From the NCBI GenBank assembly GCA_035048485.1, contig CM068586.1:27608349-27672348 (forward strand): DNA of 64,000 nucleotides, given 5' to 3'. Below are positions 39,323 to 51,882 of this stretch, in pieces. This stretch comes from Pteria penguin (Eukaryota; Mollusca; Bivalvia; Pterioida; Pteriidae). The notes below the pieces were generated by a model, which was not told the DNA's origin, made no database searches, and saw only the letters and a program-made list of their open reading frames with translations. The first letter of the stretch is position 1. Each line of letters opens with the position of its first letter. Position numbers and translations under genes: made by a program.

Positions 39323-40663
39323 TTATGGTACATGGTTCAGGAGATACTGATACTTATGGTATATGATTCAGGGGATACTGACACTTATGGTACATGATTC
39401 AGGAGATACTGACACTTATGGTACATGATTCAAGAGATACTGGGACTTCTAGTACATCATTCAGAAGATACTGATAGGTATGATACATGATTCAGTGGAT
39501 ACTGACACTTATACATGATTCAGGGGATACTGACACTTATTGTACATGATTCAGGGGATACTGACACTTATTGTACATGATTCAGGGGATACCGATACGT
39601 ATGGTATATGATTCAGTGGATACTGACACTTATTGTACATGATTCAGGGGATACTGACACTTATGGTACATGATTCAGGAGATACTGACACTTATTGTAC
39701 ATGATTCAGGGGATACTGACACTTATGGTACATGATTCAGGAGATACTGACACTTATGGTACATGATTCAGGGATACTGACACTTATTATACATGATTCA
39801 GGAGATACTGACACTTATAGTACATGATTCAGGAGATACTGACATTTTTGGTACACGAGTCAGGAGATTTTGATATTTTTACGGTACATGATTCAGGGAA
39901 TACTGACACTTATGGTACATGGTTCAGGAGATACTGACACTTATTGTACATGATTCAGGGGATACTGACACTTATGGTATATGATTCAGGGGATACTGAC
40001 ACTTATGGTACATGATTCAGGAGATACTGACACTTATGGTATATGATTCAGGAGATACTGACACTTATGGTACATGATTCAGGAGATACTGACACTTATG
40101 GTACATGATTCAAGAGATACTGTGACTTATGGTACATGATTCAGGGGATACTGACACTTATGGTAAATGATTCAGGAGATACTAACACTTACTGTACATG
40201 ATTCAGGGGATACCGATACGTATGATACACGATTCAGGGGATACCGATACGTATGGTATATGATTCAGGGGATACTGACACTTATTGTACATGATTCAGG
40301 GGATACTGACACTTATGATACATGATTCAGGAGATACTGACACTTATTGTACATGATTCAGGGGATACTGACAGTTATTGTACATGATTCAGGAGATACT
40401 GACACTTATGGTACATGATTCAGGAGATACTGACACTTATTGTACATGATTCAGGGGATACTGACACTTATTGTACATGATTCAGGGGATACTGACACTT
40501 ATTGTACATGATTCAGGGGATACTGACACTTATTGTACATGATTCAGGGGATACTGACACTTATTGTACATGATTCAGGAGATACTGACACTTATGGTAC
40601 ATGATTCAGGAGATACTGACACTTATTGTACATGATTCAGGAGATACTGACCATTTAATAGTA
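39323..40663 (+). repeat. 31-bp minisatellite, about 43 copies
   Basis: Unit: TGGTACATGATTCAGG then AGATACTGACACTTA, with sub-variants GGGGATACTG and TTGTACATG that alternate in blocks. Some units are shortened, lengthened or carry ACCGATACG. No long open frame because 31 is not a multiple of 3. Confidence 0.95.
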
Positions 40664-40764
40664 CATGATCCATCATCAACATTTAGCATATCACACTCTT
40701 CAGCACTACTCAGACACGAACTTTATTTCAATACTATTTTTTAACCTCTGTTCTTATATTACTT

Positions 40765-40985
40765 GGGAGCCGTTGTAGCTCAATGAATGAGATGTTTGAC
40801 CCGTGACCAAGAGGTCTCAGGTTTGTTTCCCGGCGAGGGCATACCGATGTCTTGTTTTCCGGATGAGACCGATGTCCCGTGTCGCGGAATGCATGGCACA
40901 TTAAAGATACCTCACTGCTTTAGATGAGTCCGTTGCACAGGTATGAGTTTCGATACAATGCACGGAGTGGCGTAGCTTGGCGTAC
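40765..40985 (+). mobile_element. SINE family B relative, plus strand
   Basis: GGGAGCCGTTGTAGCTCAATG head resembles a tRNA, with CCAAGAGGTCTCAGGTTTG, a B-box-like segment and GTCTTGTTTTCCGGATGAGACC. The 3' tail common to the family is weak or lost. Confidence 0.6.
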
Positions 40986-41070
40986 ATACGGACACATTAT
41001 TTTTGTGGATTTCTTTTTTTTACAGTTTTATACTATTTTCATTATATATATTATATATTTGTGATTTTCG

Positions 41071-41230
41071 TATAGAATAAGTGTCTTATTTTGTGTTTTA
41101 TGCAGGAATAAAGTACAATGCTGATGCATTTATTAGATATAATGCGCGTTAGCGCATTGTATCTCATAAATGCTTCATACACTGTACTTTATTCCTGCAT
41201 GAAAATACAAAATAAGACACTTATTCTATA
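41071..41230. mobile_element. Long palindromic (fold-back) element, 160 bp
   Basis: The left arm TATAGAATAAGTGTCTTATT continues through GCAGGAATAAAGTACA and ATGCATTTATTAGATA to the centre GCGCGTTAGCGC. The right arm mirrors it with few differences. Arms of about 75 bases are nearly perfect, so the transcript would form a very long hairpin. Confidence 0.85.
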
Positions 41231-43711
41231 TATATGCGTTTTTAACTCCAAAGTATCATACTGGAAACTTCCATTTCCTACTTATAAACGGTAAACCCTT
41301 ATAAACTGCATCAAATCATTCCTGAGGGAAGTTATAACTTGAAAAAAACAGCCGGTGTCCCATGACAACGTAACGTTTATCCAAAATGACATACTTTCGT
41401 CAAATGCCAAGCACTTTAGTGCAAAATACGACTTTAATGACGTTACGCAAGTTTAAATTTGGAAATGTCGAACATTTCATTATGACGTCATTCGTATAAC
41501 AATCAAAAGTCTGCCAAACGTCGCTTTCTATGTTGAAAAGTGGGTCAAATATGGGGCGTTATGACGTCATCGATCAATGTATTTTATACAGAAATAAAAT
41601 ACATAGGTCTTGAAAGCTTTATCTCAGGCAATTACAGTGGTTGTGCATATAAAGATTGTAAATCTTGTCACAATAAAAAAGAAATAGATTATTTTTTGTT
41701 AATTCTGGACAAGATCAACCTGTAATAAATTCAGAATCTCAGCCAGATCCGTAACATGAATAGAAGCCTTGCTACAAATCTAACACTCGGAACAGTAGCT
41801 CGTTTCACTACATGTACATGTATCAATCGTAGACGTAACCGCACTGATTCCGTACTCGTACATTTTGTAATATGGAGGAGAGATAAAAGGCGCAAATAAT
41901 AACGATGTATCGAAATTACTTCATTTATGCATATTCAATCAATTCAAACTGCATGACTAAAACAACTCCTCAAAATGCATTGAAACGTGTCTCGAATTTG
42001 CTAAAATCTGTTTTTGTTCGGGGGGAGGGGGAACTTTGCCCCATGGGCCCGATGAAATGGTAGATGTCCCGAGGCACAATGCATAATAATAAAAGTTATA
42101 AAATATATATATAATTGTCACGTGACGAATGATGGCCCCTGGGGTGGGGGTGGGGGAATTGGATGCGATTTTGTCGGTTTCCGTTTCCACCTGATCTGTT
42201 TATTTATCGCATTTAACGCTTACCTTTGATGATTTCTAATTAATATTCAGCTTTACCTCACACTTTAGTATATGGATTTTTTCTGCAACAAAAATATGTA
42301 TGTTTTACCCTATAAATGTTTTATAACCTAATTTTTGAAGCATTGTAGATGTAAACTGGCATATTCACGCGTATTATGTCAGGTAGTACAGGAGGGTGAA
42401 AATGCACTTCTCAAAACATTTAATAAAATCTGAGAGAGTGCCAATTTAAAGAAGAAAAAAAAAACAAAGAATAAATAATCAAAAACAGGAAACAATTCTT
42501 TTTTTTTTCAGTAAGACTTCCACCAAAAGGTGCCCAGTTTTTAAATAATGACATCTATTGCGCAGCACAATTAAAAATACAGTCTCGTTCTAAAAACAAA
42601 ATTATTAACCCTGGAAAGCATCATCAACAAAAATATCGTTGTGTTATCATTGGTACTGGTATATTTCTACTATGTTGTTTTTCATTAAGAAAGTAAGTGT
42701 GGCTGCAGAAAAATCCGTCGTTTTTAAGAATATTTGAAGTCTTATGGCACAGAAGTATCAGTTTCTTAATCCTCCAATATCCAATTTCATGCCAATTGCC
42801 CATAAATATATCAGTCTGAATAGATGAGGATACCCAAGGAGAGATTTAATTGTAAAATCATGACTTTAATTGCATAGGTAATATCCTTTCCTACGTGTAA
42901 TACTGGTACACAGGGGTACCAGCGGGAGATGACAAAGTAAGTAAGGGGCTTGAATTGATGTCCTACTGAAAACCTTTCTTCAAACGCATCAGTCCATGAA
43001 AGCGATGCGCTCGCGCAATTACGAATTAAGATGTTGAATGTTAATGACAGAGGAAAAGATTTTAAGGTGCGTTAACACCTGACTGAATTTATTGAATTCT
43101 TACTTTCCATTTTAGTTCCAGGCATATTGTAAGTGCTCGGTGCGACACCTAGCGAACGCGGTATGAATAGCCGAGATGATGAGAGGGCAATAGATTAATG
43201 AATTAATGAGTCTTAAGAAATGGCGACACATTGAGGTATTGTATTTAAGTGCACTGAGAAAATTGATTGCTTTACAGCAGAAATTTCAACCTTTTGTACA
43301 AGTCATTAACTTAAATGTCGTTTCTGACAGTTTCTCAGAACGGTAAGGGTTTTGCGTTATTGGTACATTTACAAACATATGTTGTACATATGATTTTTTT
43401 TACTACTTGATTTGTCATGTCTCTGAATTACGCTTCACTTTAGAGGCGTCGTCGCTTAGTATGCCCTTACTATCCTTTGCAATGTTACAGAAAACTCGTC
43501 GGTAGTTTTGAATTACCACAGGGTCTGATTCCTTTACTCGGTTACAAAACACAATTTGTCATTCCTGTGCCGAATGAATACAAAGCAATTTTATTGGAAG
43601 TTTACATCGCCGCCGTGATATTCAACTTGAATGGTTTTCTCCTTGATACTCCTGAACTTTTGTAACAGAGAAAACTAACATTTGTACATCACCTATAACA
43701 TTTAGAAGGTT

Positions 43712-43764
<53 letters not shown>

Positions 43765-43871
43765 TACACACAAAACACAATACGATAATCATATTTAACA
43801 AATATGAATGAGATTTTAGAATATAAATGGTACTCATGAACAGCACAATGAAAATATTTTGACAATGTAAA

Positions 43872-43935
<64 letters not shown>

Positions 43936-44114
43936 TAATTAATCATAATAATTGAAATAAATATAGGAAGGAGAGATTATATTATTCAATGACTATCTTG
44001 CTCTATATGCCGAGCTGAAAAGGCTGTGTACTGAACATAATGATCTGTAAAGTATGAATTATAGGTATCCCCGAATGCCTTGTTGCTATTCCTGGTGATC
44101 GGTAAATCATAGTG
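41231..44114. other. Intergenic, no gene seen
   Basis: 42,980-43,260 has ATTACGAATTAAG and ATTAATGAATTAATGAG in a complex background and is a weak regulatory candidate. The rest is AT-rich DNA with G-rich spots near 42,020 and 42,140. Confidence 0.65.
43713..43936 (+). repeat. CA and AAT microsatellites
   Basis: CA run 43,713-43,760 and AAT run 43,872-43,936, separated by about 110 bases of ordinary AT-rich DNA. Confidence 0.95.
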
Positions 44115-45530
44115 ACTGTACTACTCGGTATAACCTATAGTAGGTCCAAACGATAATACAGACGGAACACCTACGGTAGGTCCAAACTATTATACGGACG
44201 TATAACCTAGAGTAGGTCCAAACTATCATACGGACATATAACCTAGAGTAGGTCCAAACTATTATACGGACGTATGACCTAGAGTAGGTCCAAACTATCA
44301 TACGGACATATAACCTAGAGTAAGTCCAAACTATTATACGGACGTATGACCTAGAGTAGGTCCAAACTATCATACGGGCATATAACCTAGAGTAGGTCCA
44401 AACTATTATACGGACGTATGACCTAGAGTAGGTCCAAACTATCATACGGACATATAACCTAGAGTAGGTCCAAACTATTATACGGACGTATGACCTAGAG
44501 TAGGTCCAAACTATCATACGGACATATAACCTAGAGTAGGTCCAAACTATTATACGAACGTATGACCTAGAGTAGGTCCAAACTATCATACGGACGTATG
44601 ACCTAGAGTAGGTCCAAACTATTATACGGACGTATGACCTAGAGTAGGTCCAAACTATCATACGGACGTATGACCTAGAGTAGGTCCAAACTATTATACG
44701 GACGTATGACCTAGAGTAGGTCCAAACTATTATACGGACGTAAAAATTAGGGTAGGTCCAAACTATCATACGGACGTATGACCTAGAGTAGGTCCAAACT
44801 ATTATACGGACGTATGACCTAGAGTAGGTCCAAACTATCATACGGACGTATGACCTAGAGTAGGTCCAAACTATTATACGGACGTATGACCTAGAGTAGG
44901 TCCAAACTATCATACGGACGTATGACCTAGAGTAGGTCCAAACTATTATACGGACGTATGACCTAGAGTAGGTCAAAACTATTATACGGACGAAAAAACT
45001 AGAGTAGGTCCAAACTATTATACGGACGTATGACCTAGAGTAGGTCCAAACTATAATACAGACGTAAATACTAGAGTAGGACCAAACTATTATACGGACG
45101 TATCACGTATTCAGTAGTTCCAAACTATAATACCGACGGATAACCTAGAGTAGGTCGAAACTATACTACGGACGTATAACCTAGAGTAGGTCCAAACTAT
45201 TACACGGACGTATAACCTAGTGTAGGTCTAAACTATAATACGGACGTATAACGTATGGTAGGTCCAAACTATAAAACGGATGTATAACCTAGTGTAGGTC
45301 CAAACTATAAAACGGACGTATAAGACAGAGTAGGTCCAAACGATAATACGGACGTATAACCTAGAGTAGGTCCAAACTATAATACAGATATATAACCTAC
45401 AATAGGTCCAAACTATAATACGGACGTATAAGACAGAGTAGGTCCAAACTATAATACGGACGTATAACCTAGAGTAGGTCCTAATCATAATACGGACGTA
45501 TAAGCTAGAGTAGGTCTATAATACGGACGC
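44115..45530 (-). repeat. 36-bp satellite arranged as 72-bp dimers
   Basis: Unit: CCTAGAGTAGGTCCAAACTA plus TTATACGGACGTATGA, about 39 copies. Neighbouring units alternate between TATTATACGG and TATCATACGG, often with GTATGACC against ATATAACC, giving a 72-bp higher-order period. As 36 is a multiple of 3, one minus-strand frame stays open for 289 codons (44,107-44,976) as a 12-residue repeat TYSRSYVRIIVW / TYSRSYVRMIVW, and again at 45,228-45,488. The right end is more divergent. No splice, promoter or domain evidence makes this a gene. Confidence 0.93.
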
Positions 45531-47615
45531 CTATGGTATTCCAGATGAATATTATGGTAGTCCTCTTGAATTGTTGGCTGTCTCTCTAATCATCCTAAGT
45601 ACAAGTCTGTATAGTATGAAAAGATAAAAGCATCTGACTGAGCTGTATGACAGAAATCACCACGGAAATGCACTGTTAATAATGTAATGATGTAAAAAAA
45701 ATGCACCCCCCCCCCCCCCCCCAAGTACATTACACAATAACAATATCAGTGCTTTTCAAGTAAATCGTTAAAACACAATATTTGAGTTTCATTCTTTTAT
45801 AATAAAGTCTTGAATTTAAGTGAACTGCTTTTCCCGCAGGAACGTGACATAAACGAAAATTTCTAAAATTAAACAAAAGATTATACTCGAACAAGGCACA
45901 TGGAAACCGGTCATATCTACACATAACTACAAAAATGTTTACATTTTCTGTAAGTGAAACTTTAGTGTTTGTGTGCAGTCACATGCTTTGTATGGCAATG
46001 GTAATTATAAACTGGGATATAATGTATTTTGTCGTGTTCTTCATTGTGTTTGAATGTACATCTGAAAGCGAACAAAATACGCTAGGCTGTCAATGAACAT
46101 TGTATATACTTCTAGAAATTATCCTCGCATTGCTCTTCAGAAATTATCCTCGCATTGCTCTCCAGTAATGTTCAATGATTTAATCATAATCTCTAAGCAA
46201 GATTCTATTTTAACTGCTTACGTCATCCTCTGTGGTTACCGTGCAACTTTAGTTTGTGCTGTGTGGCATGCCGTTCTGAATCAAAGCTCTCTGTCGACTC
46301 TAGAAGACTGTGCTTATAAAGCAATCTTAAGAAGAAGTTCAGTGTCTCGAAATGGATAACCAACGACGCAGTAAGTGCAGATAGTGTACAAGAACGACTG
46401 TGGAGCACTGACAATGAAACCTGTTAAAGAGTAATGTTTGATGAAAACATGAGCAGCGAGTCTTAATGTAAAATACGTAAGTAACTGGTGTCTATGACTA
46501 TGGCACTAACATCAAGTTTCAATATAACTAGCTTAAGGGTGTTTTCTTGAAAATAAACCTTAGAAAAAATATTCCCGAAGTCGGACGTCTGGGTATTTCA
46601 TGAAAAGCATTCGGAACAATTACACATTTCCGATCGTATTTTATAAGATAAACCCCTTAGAATTGATACAGAGGAACTTAAAGTTGTATTAACGCTAAGG
46701 ATAAACCCCGAATTTTACCCCAAGCGTCATGGCCAAACTCCTCGGGTATTTACGGAGACCAATAGAGACAGTGACGTCACTCCGACTTCAAGAATTATGT
46801 TGAATAGCGCCACAAGATAATGAGAAAGAATGAAGACATTACCCTCTCCCTATCCCATTCCCAAATCTATGTTCTGTTATACTGGGGTTGTCAGTTTATA
46901 TTAAGAATATTTAGATATATCAGCGAATCCATAGTGTTTATCCGAGAAACCTATCATTAAATCTGAATCATATAAACTTATTTGCACATCACTTGTGTTA
47001 AAAATTGAATTATTTGCTCACAACGTGTTTCTGTCTGTTTTTATTCTCAGATGTCAATGATAGTGACAATTAGTTTATTCTCAATAAACTTAAATACAGT
47101 GTAGAGAATATACAAATAAAGTTATGTAATCACAATGATTAATAAAGAGAAGTACAAACAATAATAAAGAACATGTGATATAAGTGTAGTACAATACAAT
47201 CCAGAGAATTGACTCTAGTATAACATCTATAAATCTTTTGCTAATTCTATCAGATAAGTAGAATTTGAAATGTTGAATAACTTATCGAATTTAAAAACAT
47301 TTGGGTTCTGTGTATGATTGTTCGATAGAGAGATAATTCTGCAATTTCTTTCATAACTTACTAGAAGAAAAAATATAGTGTAACCACTAAAACAAACCTA
47401 CATGGAGGCATACTGACTTCACTTCAATTAAGTGCCAAATCGTCCATGACACGTAAGCCATGTCTTGGTGCGTAATTAATCATTTTAAACAAATGGAACT
47501 TGATATATGGTGATTTATGAATTAAAAACCCCTTCCTTTATTTACGTTCGTATTCAAGTTGAACAGTCAAAGAAAGGTAACTCTGGTAGCACAAGCGATC
47601 TACTTCTGAGAAAAC
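45531..47615. other. Intergenic, no gene seen
   Basis: A 23-bp direct duplication (AGAAATTATCCTCGCATTGC, near 46,119-46,162) and no recognised gene. An 88-codon frame at 46,093 has no domain. Confidence 0.65.
45706..45722 (+). repeat. Poly-C tract
   Basis: Seventeen C in a row, 180 bases after the 36-bp satellite. Confidence 0.9.
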
Positions 47616-47626
47616 AAATTGCCTTG

Positions 47627-47790
47627 GTTGGTTGGTTGGTTGATTGGGGTTTTACGTCGGTGTCAACAATTTTTCAGTTATATCGTGACATGGAAGCAGG
47701 AGGTAACCAACCTGTTAAACATAGTGACGCAAACCTAGAATCGAACCCGCATCGTCGGTGCCGGAAACCCAGCGCTTAACCACTACCCCC
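47627..47790 (-). mobile_element. tRNA-derived SINE, family A, with target-site duplication
   Basis: Minus-strand copy of family A: GTTTTACGTCGGTGTCAAC tail, GGAAGCAGGAGGTAACCAACC body, GAATCGAACCCGC B box and AGCGCTTAACCACTACCCCC head. It is flanked by an 11-bp direct repeat AAATTGCCTTG (47,616-47,626 and 47,791-47,801), the mark of LINE-driven insertion. It landed at the edge of an older SINE. Confidence 0.9.
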
Positions 47791-48052
47791 AAATTGCCTT
47801 GATTTTGCTGGATTATTACTTACGTTTCTTCAATCATATGGTGACAGTATATGCCTGATGCATCGCACAGAAATTTAGAACTTTGCATAGGACCCTACCG
47901 AGGCAGAGGGGGAATCCTGAATGTGCTACGTCTACTGTAACCGATATTTCTACTGTTTCATCCGAAAGACAGGACGCCGAGAAGTCACCGCTGGGAATCG
48001 AACCCAGGATCTTTCGGTCACCTTATCGATTGAGATAGCCGGTGCAAAGTTG
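47791..48052 (-). mobile_element. SINE family B, older divergent copy
   Basis: Same body order as the 48.07 kb copy (ATGGTGACAGTATATGCCTGA, TTTCATCCGAAAGACAGGAC, CTGGGAATCGAACCCAGG, TTATCGATTGAGATAGCC) but more changes. It was hit at its left edge by the family A insertion. Confidence 0.75.
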
Positions 48053-48067
48053 TCTATATGCAAATTG

Positions 48068-48306
48068 ATTGATTATTGTTTTACCTCACTCCATGATTAT
48101 TTCACGTATATGGTGATGGCATCTGCCTGATGCATTGCACCTTTGCAATGGATCCACCCGAAGCAATGAGGGATCTTTTACGTGCCACGCCTACCGTGAC
48201 ACGGGACCTCGGTTTATACTGTCTCATCCGAAAGACAGAACACCGGTGTGCCCAGGGCGGGAGTCGAACCCAAGCCGAGCACCTTATCCACTAGGCCACG
48301 CCGCCT
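48068..48306 (-). mobile_element. tRNA-derived SINE, family B, with target-site duplication
   Basis: Minus-strand copy ending in GGGCGGGAGTCGAACCC (B box) and TTATCCACTAGGCCACGCCG (A-box side). Body has ATGGTGATGGCATCTGCCTG and TCTCATCCGAAAGACAGAAC. Flanking direct repeats TATATGCAAATTG (48,055-48,067) and TATATGCAGATTG (48,307-48,319) differ by one base. Confidence 0.88.
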
Positions 48307-48354
48307 TATATGCAGATTGTATATGATGTTTTATTTCTTACTAGAATTAGAAGT

Positions 48355-48390
48355 AGGGGGCAGGCTTGGTGTAGTGGTTAAGCGCTTGGG
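48355..48390 (+). mobile_element. SINE family A head fragment
   Basis: Only the first 35 bases of the family (GGGGGCAGGCTTGGTGTAG followed by TGGTTAAGCGCTTGG) are present, then a T run. A 5' fragment without a tail is unusual for SINEs, which normally lose their 5' end. Confidence 0.75.
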
Positions 48391-51321
48391 GTTTTTTTTG
48401 TTATTTTGAGTAGTATTTTATAACTTTACCATGGGGTTATCATAATTTCCACTTGTCATGAGGGTATCGAGCTGAGTGATTTTTCTTTTGGTATTTTTTT
48501 TTGTAATTCCTAAGGTGTTCAGTAATTAAGGAGATTCAACTCATATGATTCTATATTGGTAACCTCACGATATTGTACACCGTACAAGCGTCTACTTTTT
48601 ACGATGAGCGACGGAAGGAAGTAATTTGTATAAGTATATTGTAAACAATCACAGCCTTCAGTTTTATCATACAAAATCACTACCTGTTAAAATTCGAGAA
48701 ATGATAACTTATATGTAGAATCACTAACCATAACCTTACAATAGAAAATGGAAGATATTTACATGTCAATAGAAATGTTTATTATGTAATATGAATGAGA
48801 TAGGTGATGAATATCATTTTATGCTTCAATGTCCAGTTTATGAATCAGTACGAAAACAGTATATCAAAAGGTATTACTGTCGTAATAACAGTGTTTTAAG
48901 TGGTGTCTTAAAAATAACTGGTGTTACATGACTATGACACTAACAACAATGTACCACAGTGAACATTTACGGACCCCTGAAATTCAGAGGTGAGACCAGG
49001 TGCCCGGGAGAACACCAAGTAATGAAAAACTAGTTATACGGATTATTTTGTATTCCCCTTACACATAACTATATAATTGACATATAACTCGGAAAAATGC
49101 CACTGACCAACATTTCAGTGAAAGGTTCACCTGTGAAGTGAATATATAGACTCGCATGCCTCAGAAACTCATTCAAAATGGCATCCCCTGTTAGCAACTT
49201 TCCCAAGTTTTATTTCTATTAGTGCGTGAAGAACTTCTTCGAAAGTGATATCTGCATATAGTAGGAAAGGTTCATTTTCATCACGTCATAAATTCTGAAT
49301 CATATGATTATAGCTCAGATAGATTGTTCTCATGATATTCTTCATCCAAAATCGAAATTCCTGTATAAAGTAGCATGTTAAAACAATCATACCAATACAC
49401 ATGTTGCAAAAATCGGCGAGTTACTGATTGTCGTCCTTGTACATATTTTATTTTTACAAAACCCAGAACGCGTTAATATCCTCAATGCACTCAGTCATCT
49501 CACGAGTCTGCCCAGTTTTTCATTTTCTTAAACGGCATATTCCGAAAACATCTCCTTCTACCCATATACTAATATCAGTTTACATTCGTTTCGCTTGGTA
49601 GACAACTAAGTCGTTTCAGGTGACTATTTTAGCGTCATCACATACATTACATACAACCTACCATTCTGATTGAGATTTCGTTTTTTGGTGCTTTTGGATT
49701 CTTTTCCTGCAACTAGCCGCTCTGTAAAATATCAATGAAATGCTAAAATGCATGACATGATTAATATCCCTTGTGAGCAAATTTCTACACGCATGAATCA
49801 TATTCCTTGAAAAGTCATCATTTAGAAACGCTATGTATGTATATGACTTATTTGAGTCCCATACAAATTTATTATGCTGAAAAAACTCTATATGCTTATC
49901 ATCAGTTTTTCTACAGAAGTCGTACTTCTGAGTGTAAATGAAAAAGGAGAGTGGTCAGAGAATTCCTTATCCATTACCTCAAAATATTATATACGGTCAA
50001 ATACCTGCTATAGTATTGTAATAAATATAGAACATATATACCTTATAGTTTAGTGCACCGTATGCGCATTTCGACAACTTATGTCTCTTCAGTGATGCTC
50101 GTGGCCAAATGAGTGGAATTCTCAAAATATATAACTATATGAAGAGCAGTGTTGAAACCAAAATGATCGAAAAGTGAACCAAAGTATCTATCTAAGGACA
50201 GAACTATGCATGAGGGAGATACTCCTTAGTTTTAGAGTGGTTTACTTAATTTGATGACTAAAAATTTGAAGTATATATTTCATGTCAGTAAACTTATGAT
50301 GCCCTCGGAAAATATGTGTCAAGTATTTGCCAGAACATAACACATCGCACTACCCCCATTGTTGGTTACACAACTGAATTTCCCTTCTCTCTTCGCATAC
50401 ACTCTTCCTTTAAGAAATATATTCGAAATTCACAACATAGTTCAATCAATCTAGACCCAGAGGCATTTACGAAAAGGTCCTGATTTTTACGGGGCAAGTT
50501 AAAGGTATCAGACATGTAACAATCATGCACGTCAAGGTAAGTGGCATCATCATCTGTAATATAATCACACTTAATTCCAGTTCTTGCATTTCAGTGACTT
50601 GGTAAGATAATTTCGGTGTCGTTGTGATTCATCAACAAGCTTTCAATTTCATAGTCAATTTCTAATCATAATTCTGGATGAAACTCGTACATGTTTTGCG
50701 TAGTCAGTGAAGGATTTACCAGCAACTGGATTGCTTGCATCACGAATGATGACTTTTTCGCCTGTAGATCCATCATCTCAAGAGTCAATAGTCAGATTGA
50801 ATACCTCAAGAAGCCCTGGTCCCCTAATTTAGATAAACTATTTTGTTTTATATCTGTTTGAATATTTATCAAACGTCATAAGATGATGTCACTTAGCAAT
50901 CTATGATGTCAAAAGACCGAGTGAGGGAGTAACTGAAACGTATCCTTTGTTTAGACTCTTAAACCCGACTTTCCAGCATTTCAATTGATTTACTGAATTT
51001 GTACTGTGTACATACCACCTAATGGCACTGGAATGTTTTTTTCCTGAATATAATGAATGGAACCGTTTAACAACAACAAACTGTCAAACAACGAAAAGCT
51101 ACAGAGCAAAAACCTAACGGAAATTTATTTCAATATAGCATTATGCTATGTCGTCCTTTACTGTATTATATTTTAGATGCTCTCATCAAAGATTCATAAC
51201 TCACATTTTGTTTAGAAATAATCGATATCACTTCTGCGCAGAAATCAGTCATTTGTCATAAATTGTGCACCACTAGAGACATCTATGCCATTGCTTACCA
51301 CCTCAATAAACGGCCATTGTG
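48391..51321. other. Intergenic upstream of the LRP-like gene
   Basis: No gene recognised. 48,960-49,015 (GGACCCCTGAAATTCAGAGG, GTGAGACCAGGTGCCCGGGA) matches 57,310-57,375 (CCGGGGTGAGACTAGGTGCC) and is a short dispersed repeat. Any promoter of the LRP-like gene should lie in the right part, but no motif stands out. Confidence 0.6.
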
Positions 51322-51376
51322 ATGGAGTATGTAACATTGGTTATCATATCAAGTATTGTAACTGTGGTCCATGGAG
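51322..51376 (+). CDS. LRP-like receptor, exon 1 (signal peptide)
   Basis: First coding exon of an LDL-receptor-family-like gene. The ATG has G at -3 and G at +4. The 18 codons read MEYVTLVIISSIVTVVHG, a typical cleavable signal peptide with a hydrophobic core, ending at a strong donor G|GTGAGTG in phase 1. Phase 1 matches the next exon. Taken with the propeller and EGF exons downstream, the product should be a secreted or type I membrane protein. No promoter element or upstream untranslated exon can be assigned. Confidence 0.75.
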
Positions 51377-51786
51377 GTGAGTGAAGATATTATATATTTT
51401 GGTTTTAGCATGCATATCGAATATGCTTTTTACTGTACTGTTTTTAAGATGACAGGCCTGTAAACTTTGTTATCCATACCAGCTGAATTACTTTATTACT
51501 TCATTTGACCGTCATAATTCGAAATGTCTTCTGGATTCTATTCTAATAAAATACCTTTGTCCTTATTTTTGGTTCAAATGTCCGTGGTAAGTTCTGTTTG
51601 AAAAAATTAAACAAAGAATTTTTCTTGTAAAACTCAAAAGTGATAAGAGATTATATTACAATGAAAATGTGAAAATAAATATTTACTAACACAACGAGGC
51701 TATGTACATGTATAGTCAGATAATAGAAATGTTTTATGCATGTTGTATGATAGGGACGGCAAAGTTGAATGATATCCTTTTTTCAG

Positions 51787-51882
51787 TAAACCTCTGTCCA
51801 GGATACACAATCCGAACACTCCCATGCGGCTTTCAACGTGATTATTTTCCTTTAAGATGTAGACGAAATACCAGTATTCAAG
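51787..51882 (+). CDS. LRP-like receptor, exon 2 (Cys-containing segment)
   Basis: Acceptor TTTTTTCAG, phase 1 in and phase 1 out (CAAG|GTAGTG). It encodes about 32 residues with three cysteines (VNLCPGYT, LPCGFQ, LRCRR). I do not recognise a named domain; it could be a small disulfide cap before the first propeller. Matching phases on both sides and open frame support it as an exon. Confidence 0.65.

Noticed and set aside
39323..40663. CRISPR-like array
   Set aside because: Contiguous tandem repeats without spacers in an animal genome; it is a minisatellite.
44107..44976. 289-codon minus-strand open frame as a real protein
   Set aside because: It is fully explained by a 36-bp satellite whose length is divisible by 3; no promoter, splice context, domain or composition of a coding gene.
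46093..46414. Overlapping 88- and 63-codon frames
   Set aside because: Short, on opposite strands, no domain and no splice evidence.
47921..48326. Two 60-70 codon frames with similar peptides
   Set aside because: Both are readings through family B SINE copies.
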